Shown piece after piece: positions 60,831 to 64,000 of a stretch of 64,000 nt of DNA. Source of the stretch: Verrucomicrobiaceae bacterium (GTDB lineage Bacteria; Verrucomicrobiota; Verrucomicrobiia; Verrucomicrobiales; Verrucomicrobiaceae); NCBI GenBank assembly GCA_027484445.1, contig JAIXSY010000013.1:1-64000 (forward strand), given 5' to 3'. The notes beneath the pieces are model-generated. The model was not told the DNA's origin. It worked only from the letters and a program-made list of their open reading frames with translations, and searched no databases. The stretch's first letter is position 1. Each line of letters begins with the position of its first letter. Made by a program: the position numbers and the translations under genes.

Positions 60831-61964
60831 TCAGACCGTGATCTTGCGATTGCGTGCCGTGATGGGCCAGGTCTGCCTGGCGCGATAGCCCTGCACCACG
60901 ACAGCCTCGCCATGCATGGAGACGGTGGGGCAGACGTGGCGTGGGATGCCATGCAGCGTTTGGCCGATGGTGAACTCGTGTGCGCGGTCGGTTTCCAGCA
61001 CCAGATGCTCCTCACTCTGCATCACGGCTGTGGCATCGGGCAGTTCCTCAAAGCGCACGCGCGGGTGTGGGTTTTCGGGGGCCACCGACTTGTGCCCCAG
61101 GTCCAGCGTCAGTCGGTTTGGGCCGGGCTTGCTGATCACGCGGGCCAGCAGCACCGCCGCAGGCAAAAAAGGCAGGTCCGGGTAGCGGTCGCCATAGCCA
61201 AAGTCCCACAGCACCGTGGTGCCGGGGCTGCATGTGCGGTCGGGGTGGCGGGCATGCAGGGCAAAGGTCGGTGAGCCACCGGTCAGGAATTCGCGCAGGA
61301 TCACGCCGTCGCCTTCCAGCTTCGCTTTGAAGGCCAGCACTGGAGCCAAGGCCGCCGTGCATTGCTCCGCGCGCGTGGCCAGATCCGCATCGTGCACGTG
61401 GCCATCGTAGGCGTGCAGGCCACGCAGCAGCAGGCGCGGCGTGTCCTTGATGACATGCACCAGGAAGTCCGCTGCCTGACCGGGGGCAATGCCCGTGCGG
61501 CCCATGCCACAGTCCAGCTCCAGAAAGACACCCAGATCCACGCCATGCTGCTGCGCAGCAGAGGCGAGCACGCGGATCGTCTCCTCGTCATCGACGACGC
61601 TGGAAAACTGAGTGGCCGGATACTTCAGCGCCAGTTCAGCCAGTCGATGCCCATTCGGCCCCACGCAGGGCATGGCCAGCAGGACATCCGGCGCACCCGC
61701 CATCGCGCACATCTCAGCCTCGGCTAGGGTGGAGGTCTTGTAGCGGGTGATGCCCAGCTCCAGCTGCCGCTGCACCAGAGGCAGCAGCTTGTGCGTCTTC
61801 ACGTGCGGGCGCAGGTGCTCCGGCCCGCCGGCGATCTCGATCATCTTCTGCAGGTTGTGCTCGATCCGCTCTTGGATCAGCAGCAGCGCAGGCGAGGCGA
61901 TCTCGGCCTCATTTTCGACAAAAAACCAGGCGTGGGGAGCAGGGAGGTGGTTCACGTGGGTCAT
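60831..61964 (-). CDS. D-threonine aldolase/D-serine dehydratase-like PLP enzyme
   Basis: Fold-type III PLP enzyme of 377 residues (alanine-racemase-like barrel). It starts MTHVNHLPAPHAWFF, and the cofactor Lys is in RPHVKTHK near residue 59. The C-terminal metal site candidates are HARHPDRTCSPGTTVLWD and ARVISKPGPNRLTLDLGHKSV. This is the DTA/DSD1-like family, cleaving D-threonine and other D-3-hydroxy-amino acids or dehydrating D-serine. An upstream start would add 43 residues with unlikely composition. It lies 28 bases downstream of the AEC transporter, which may carry its substrate or product. Confidence 0.88.
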   Translation of the reverse strand: MTHVNHLPAPHAWFFVENEAEIASPALLLIQERIEHNLQKMIEIAGGPEHLRPHVKTHKLLPLVQRQLELGITRYKTSTLAEAEMCAMAGAPDVLLAMPCVGPNGHRLAELALKYPATQFSSVVDDEETIRVLASAAQQHGVDLGVFLELDCGMGRTGIAPGQAADFLVHVIKDTPRLLLRGLHAYDGHVHDADLATRAEQCTAALAPVLAFKAKLEGDGVILREFLTGGSPTFALHARHPDRTCSPGTTVLWDFGYGDRYPDLPFLPAAVLLARVISKPGPNRLTLDLGHKSVAPENPHPRVRFEELPDATAVMQSEEHLVLETDRAHEFTIGQTLHGIPRHVCPTVSMHGEAVVVQGYRARQTWPITARNRKITV

Positions 61965-61992
61965 CTCAACAGAAGCGCTCAGGAATGCAAGA

Positions 61993-62934
61993 TCACACCC
62001 CGACAAACCGCAGCGCCCAGGCGATGACCAGCGGCGTGGTGCCGATGCTGACCAGTGTCGTGGAAAGCACGCACTGCACCGCTGTCGAAGCATGGCCGCC
62101 GTAATGGCGCGCGATCATGATGCTGAACACGGCGCTGGGCATGGCACCCTGGACGATCAAGATGCGCTTCAGCTCCACCGACAGCGGCAGCAGCCAGGCG
62201 GCGGCCAGGAAGGCCAGCGGGATCACCCCCAGCCGCAGCAGAGGGGAAAGCAGTGACACCGACCAGCGCATCTTTTCCTGCCCCCAGATGTCGGCGATGG
62301 AGGCCCCAATGACCAGCACGGCCAGCGGCACCGCGCAGGCACCGATCATGCTGCACGTGCGGTGCGCCACCTCGGGCACGTAGGCGTGCAGGCCGGTGAA
62401 GTTCAGCAGCAGGGAAAACAGGATGGTCAGCACGGGGGGATTCAGCGCCAGCTTCCACGGCGCATTCCCCAGGCCAGTCAGCAGACCCACGCCCGCCGTC
62501 CAGCAGGCCAATTCCACCCCCAGGGTGAAGGTGAAAAGCACCCCCAGCGTGCCTTTGTCTGGAAACAAGGCGGTGACAATCGGGATGGCCACAAAGCCGT
62601 AGTTTTGCAGCCCGGTGGAGACGGCAAAGCTGCGCCTGCCCTCGTGATTTTTCAGCCCGATCAGCGGCGCGGCAAAGTAGGCCAGGGCAATGCCCAGCGC
62701 CACCAGACCGTAGCCCAGGCCAGCGGCCACCACGACTGGCAGCGGGTGCATCACAGCCTCATTGCCCACCACACGTTCCAGGATCAGGCAGGGGGTCAGC
62801 AGCGTCACACACAGCCGCATGGCTCCCGCGTCCACCTCTTGCGTCAGCAGGCTTCGCTTCCGCATCACAAAACCCGCCGCCATGGTCAGATAGACCGGCA
62901 TGATGACGGTGAGAATGCTGGCAAAATCGAGCAT
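61993..62934 (-). CDS. AEC-family (auxin efflux carrier-like) transporter
   Basis: Membrane carrier of 313 residues with about ten helices in two inverted repeats of five. The family pattern begins ILTVIMPVYLTMAAGFVMRKRSLL. It includes STGLQNYGFVAIPIVTALFP with the conserved Asn/Tyr of the first repeat, and GAMPSAVFSIMIARHY with the second-repeat crossover. Prokaryotic AEC members export or import small organic anions such as malonate or malate. It is the first gene of a probable AEC-aldolase-phosphatase operon. Confidence 0.9.
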   Translation of the reverse strand: MLDFASILTVIMPVYLTMAAGFVMRKRSLLTQEVDAGAMRLCVTLLTPCLILERVVGNEAVMHPLPVVVAAGLGYGLVALGIALAYFAAPLIGLKNHEGRRSFAVSTGLQNYGFVAIPIVTALFPDKGTLGVLFTFTLGVELACWTAGVGLLTGLGNAPWKLALNPPVLTILFSLLLNFTGLHAYVPEVAHRTCSMIGACAVPLAVLVIGASIADIWGQEKMRWSVSLLSPLLRLGVIPLAFLAAAWLLPLSVELKRILIVQGAMPSAVFSIMIARHYGGHASTAVQCVLSTTLVSIGTTPLVIAWALRFVGV

Positions 62935-63025
62935 GAAGGTGGGGGGAGACTTCTGCTGCTACTAGGTCGGGTTCAGGTGCCTGCCAAGGAACTTGTTAGC
63001 GCCCATTTTGGCTAGGCCTGAGGGT

Positions 63026-64000
63026 TCAGCGCTTCATCTGCCAGAGGATGAAGGCCATCTCCTCTGCCGTCTCGTGCAGGTGCTCGTAGCGGCCAGATTT
63101 GCCACCATGACCCGCGCCCATGTTGGTTTTCAGCAGCAGCAGGTTCGTGTCCGTCTTCATCGCACGCAGCTTGGCCACCATCTTGGCAGGTTCCCAATAC
63201 GTCACGCGCGGGTCATTCAGCCCAGCGGTGAACAGCAGCGGTGGGTAGGCCTGCGCGCGCACTTGATCATAGGGGCTGTAGCTGCGGATGAATTCAAACG
63301 CGGCCTTGTCCGTGATGGGGTTGCCCCACTCGGGCCATTCGCCTGGCGTCAGGGGCAGCTCCGCGTCCAGCATCGTGTTCAGCACATCGACAAAGGCCAC
63401 ATGCGCCACCACGGCACCGAAGAGCTCTGGGGCTTGATTGATCACCGCGCCCATCAGCTCACCGCCAGCACTGCCGCCGCTAGCGCTGATTTGGCCCTGC
63501 GCCGTGTAGCCGCGCTGGATCAGTCCACGCGCCACATCCACGAAGTCATTGAAGGTATTCGTGCGCTTTTGCAGCTTGCCATCCAGGTACCACTGGTAGC
63601 CCAGGTCATCCCCACCGCGGATGTGGGCCAAAGCATACGCGTAGCCGCGATCCACCAGGGAGAGCCGACTCGTGCTGAAGTCAGGCGGCGTCGCATGGCC
63701 GTACGCCCCATACGCGTAAAGGTGCAGCGGGCGGCTGCCATCGCGGGGAAAGTCCTTTTTCATCAAAACGGACACCGGCACCAGCACGCCATCACGCGCG
63801 GGGATCATCAGGCGCTCGGTCACATACTGGCTGGCATCGTAGCCGCTCGGGATCTGCTGCACCTTCAGTGTCTCCAGCCGCTTCTCCGCCAAGTGGTAGT
63901 CATAGTCCGTCGCTGGCGTCACCATCGACTCGTAGTCGATCCGCAGCCGGTCGGTGGCATACTCGGGATTGGCCGCCAAGCCTGCGGTGTAGCTTGACTC
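63026..64000 (-). CDS. Oligopeptidase B-like S9 serine peptidase (cut by window edge)
   Basis: The C-terminal 324 residues of an S9A family peptidase. Catalytic Ser lies in SASGGSAGGELMG. Asp is in GLNDPRVTYWEP and His in GAGHGGKSGRYEHL, in the correct order. GYAYALAHIRGGDDLGYQWY and SVLMKKDF before them are typical of PtrB/oligopeptidase B. The frame stays open to the end of the window (ESSYTAGLAANPEY), so the N-terminal propeller lies outside and the first methionine-like codon within the window is not the true start. It cleaves after basic residues in short peptides. Confidence 0.92.
   Translation of the reverse strand, partial: ESSYTAGLAANPEYATDRLRIDYESMVTPATDYDYHLAEKRLETLKVQQIPSGYDASQYVTERLMIPARDGVLVPVSVLMKKDFPRDGSRPLHLYAYGAYGHATPPDFSTSRLSLVDRGYAYALAHIRGGDDLGYQWYLDGKLQKRTNTFNDFVDVARGLIQRGYTAQGQISASGGSAGGELMGAVINQAPELFGAVVAHVAFVDVLNTMLDAELPLTPGEWPEWGNPITDKAAFEFIRSYSPYDQVRAQAYPPLLFTAGLNDPRVTYWEPAKMVAKLRAMKTDTNLLLLKTNMGAGHGGKSGRYEHLHETAEEMAFILWQMKR

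Overview
The window looks like a chromosomal piece of a Verrucomicrobia bacterium, probably of the Verrucomicrobiaceae (Prosthecobacter/Verrucomicrobium type). This is inferred from gene content. There are several exported Gfo/Idh/MocA oxidoreductases and sugar-isomerase-like TIM barrels with twin-arginine leaders, an alternative complex III (act) operon, a fragment of a PVC-type haem-binding dehydrogenase, moderately high G+C, and weak or absent Shine-Dalgarno sequences at most starts. No rRNA, insertion sequence, prophage or CRISPR array was seen. Two tRNA genes are present: Gly-TCC and Arg-CCT.

Layout. 1-8 kb: a sugar-acid dehydratase with a hydroxypyruvate-isomerase-like protein, the glycolytic pair pgk-tpiA, an exported propeller protein, and a primary-like sigma factor with an unusual leader. 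8.4-13.2 kb: tRNA-Gly, then an envelope/exopolysaccharide block (secreted protein, outer-membrane barrel, Wzc-type tyrosine kinase, Wza-type export protein). 13.2-29.6 kb: mutY, a coiled-coil/TPR exported protein, an orphan protein, an oxidoreductase, recQ, an RGG-rich protein, a beta-lactamase-like hydrolase, a DUF6268-like barrel, and a MoxR ATPase/membrane protein/ABC ATPase operon. 30.5-34.5 kb: a genomic island. 34.3-44.7 kb: gnd, tRNA-Arg, thiH, an oxidoreductase, asd, pepD and three hydrolases. 45.1-51.3 kb: actABCD of alternative complex III. 51.4-56 kb: a scarred region with a palindromic element, an orphan sugar permease, a NYN-domain remnant, rmuC and a PVC-dehydrogenase pseudogene. 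56-64 kb: an exported oxidoreductase, a LOG-family protein, a DAACS symporter, a phosphatase, a D-threonine-aldolase-like enzyme, an AEC transporter and a partial oligopeptidase B.

The most interesting part is the island at the 3' end of gnd. The last 40 codons, stop and terminator of gnd are present twice, about 3.75 kb apart. Every coding difference between the copies is at a synonymous third position. Between them lies a visibly AT-richer three-gene operon: a ParB-fold protein, a protein with a possible restriction-nuclease-like core, and a C5-cytosine DNA methyltransferase whose start overlaps the preceding stop. This is a plausible uncharacterised restriction/defence module, probably brought in by homologous recombination with DNA of a relative.

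A second strong signal is a perfect 22-bp inverted repeat just before actA. It matches the published Rex operator pattern and also the CRP core pattern, which suggests redox or nutrient control of the respiratory operon. A third is a family of small palindromes of the form stem-CA-GGAR-TG-stem, including the gnd 3' regions, the act terminator region and a tandem pair at 58.2 kb.
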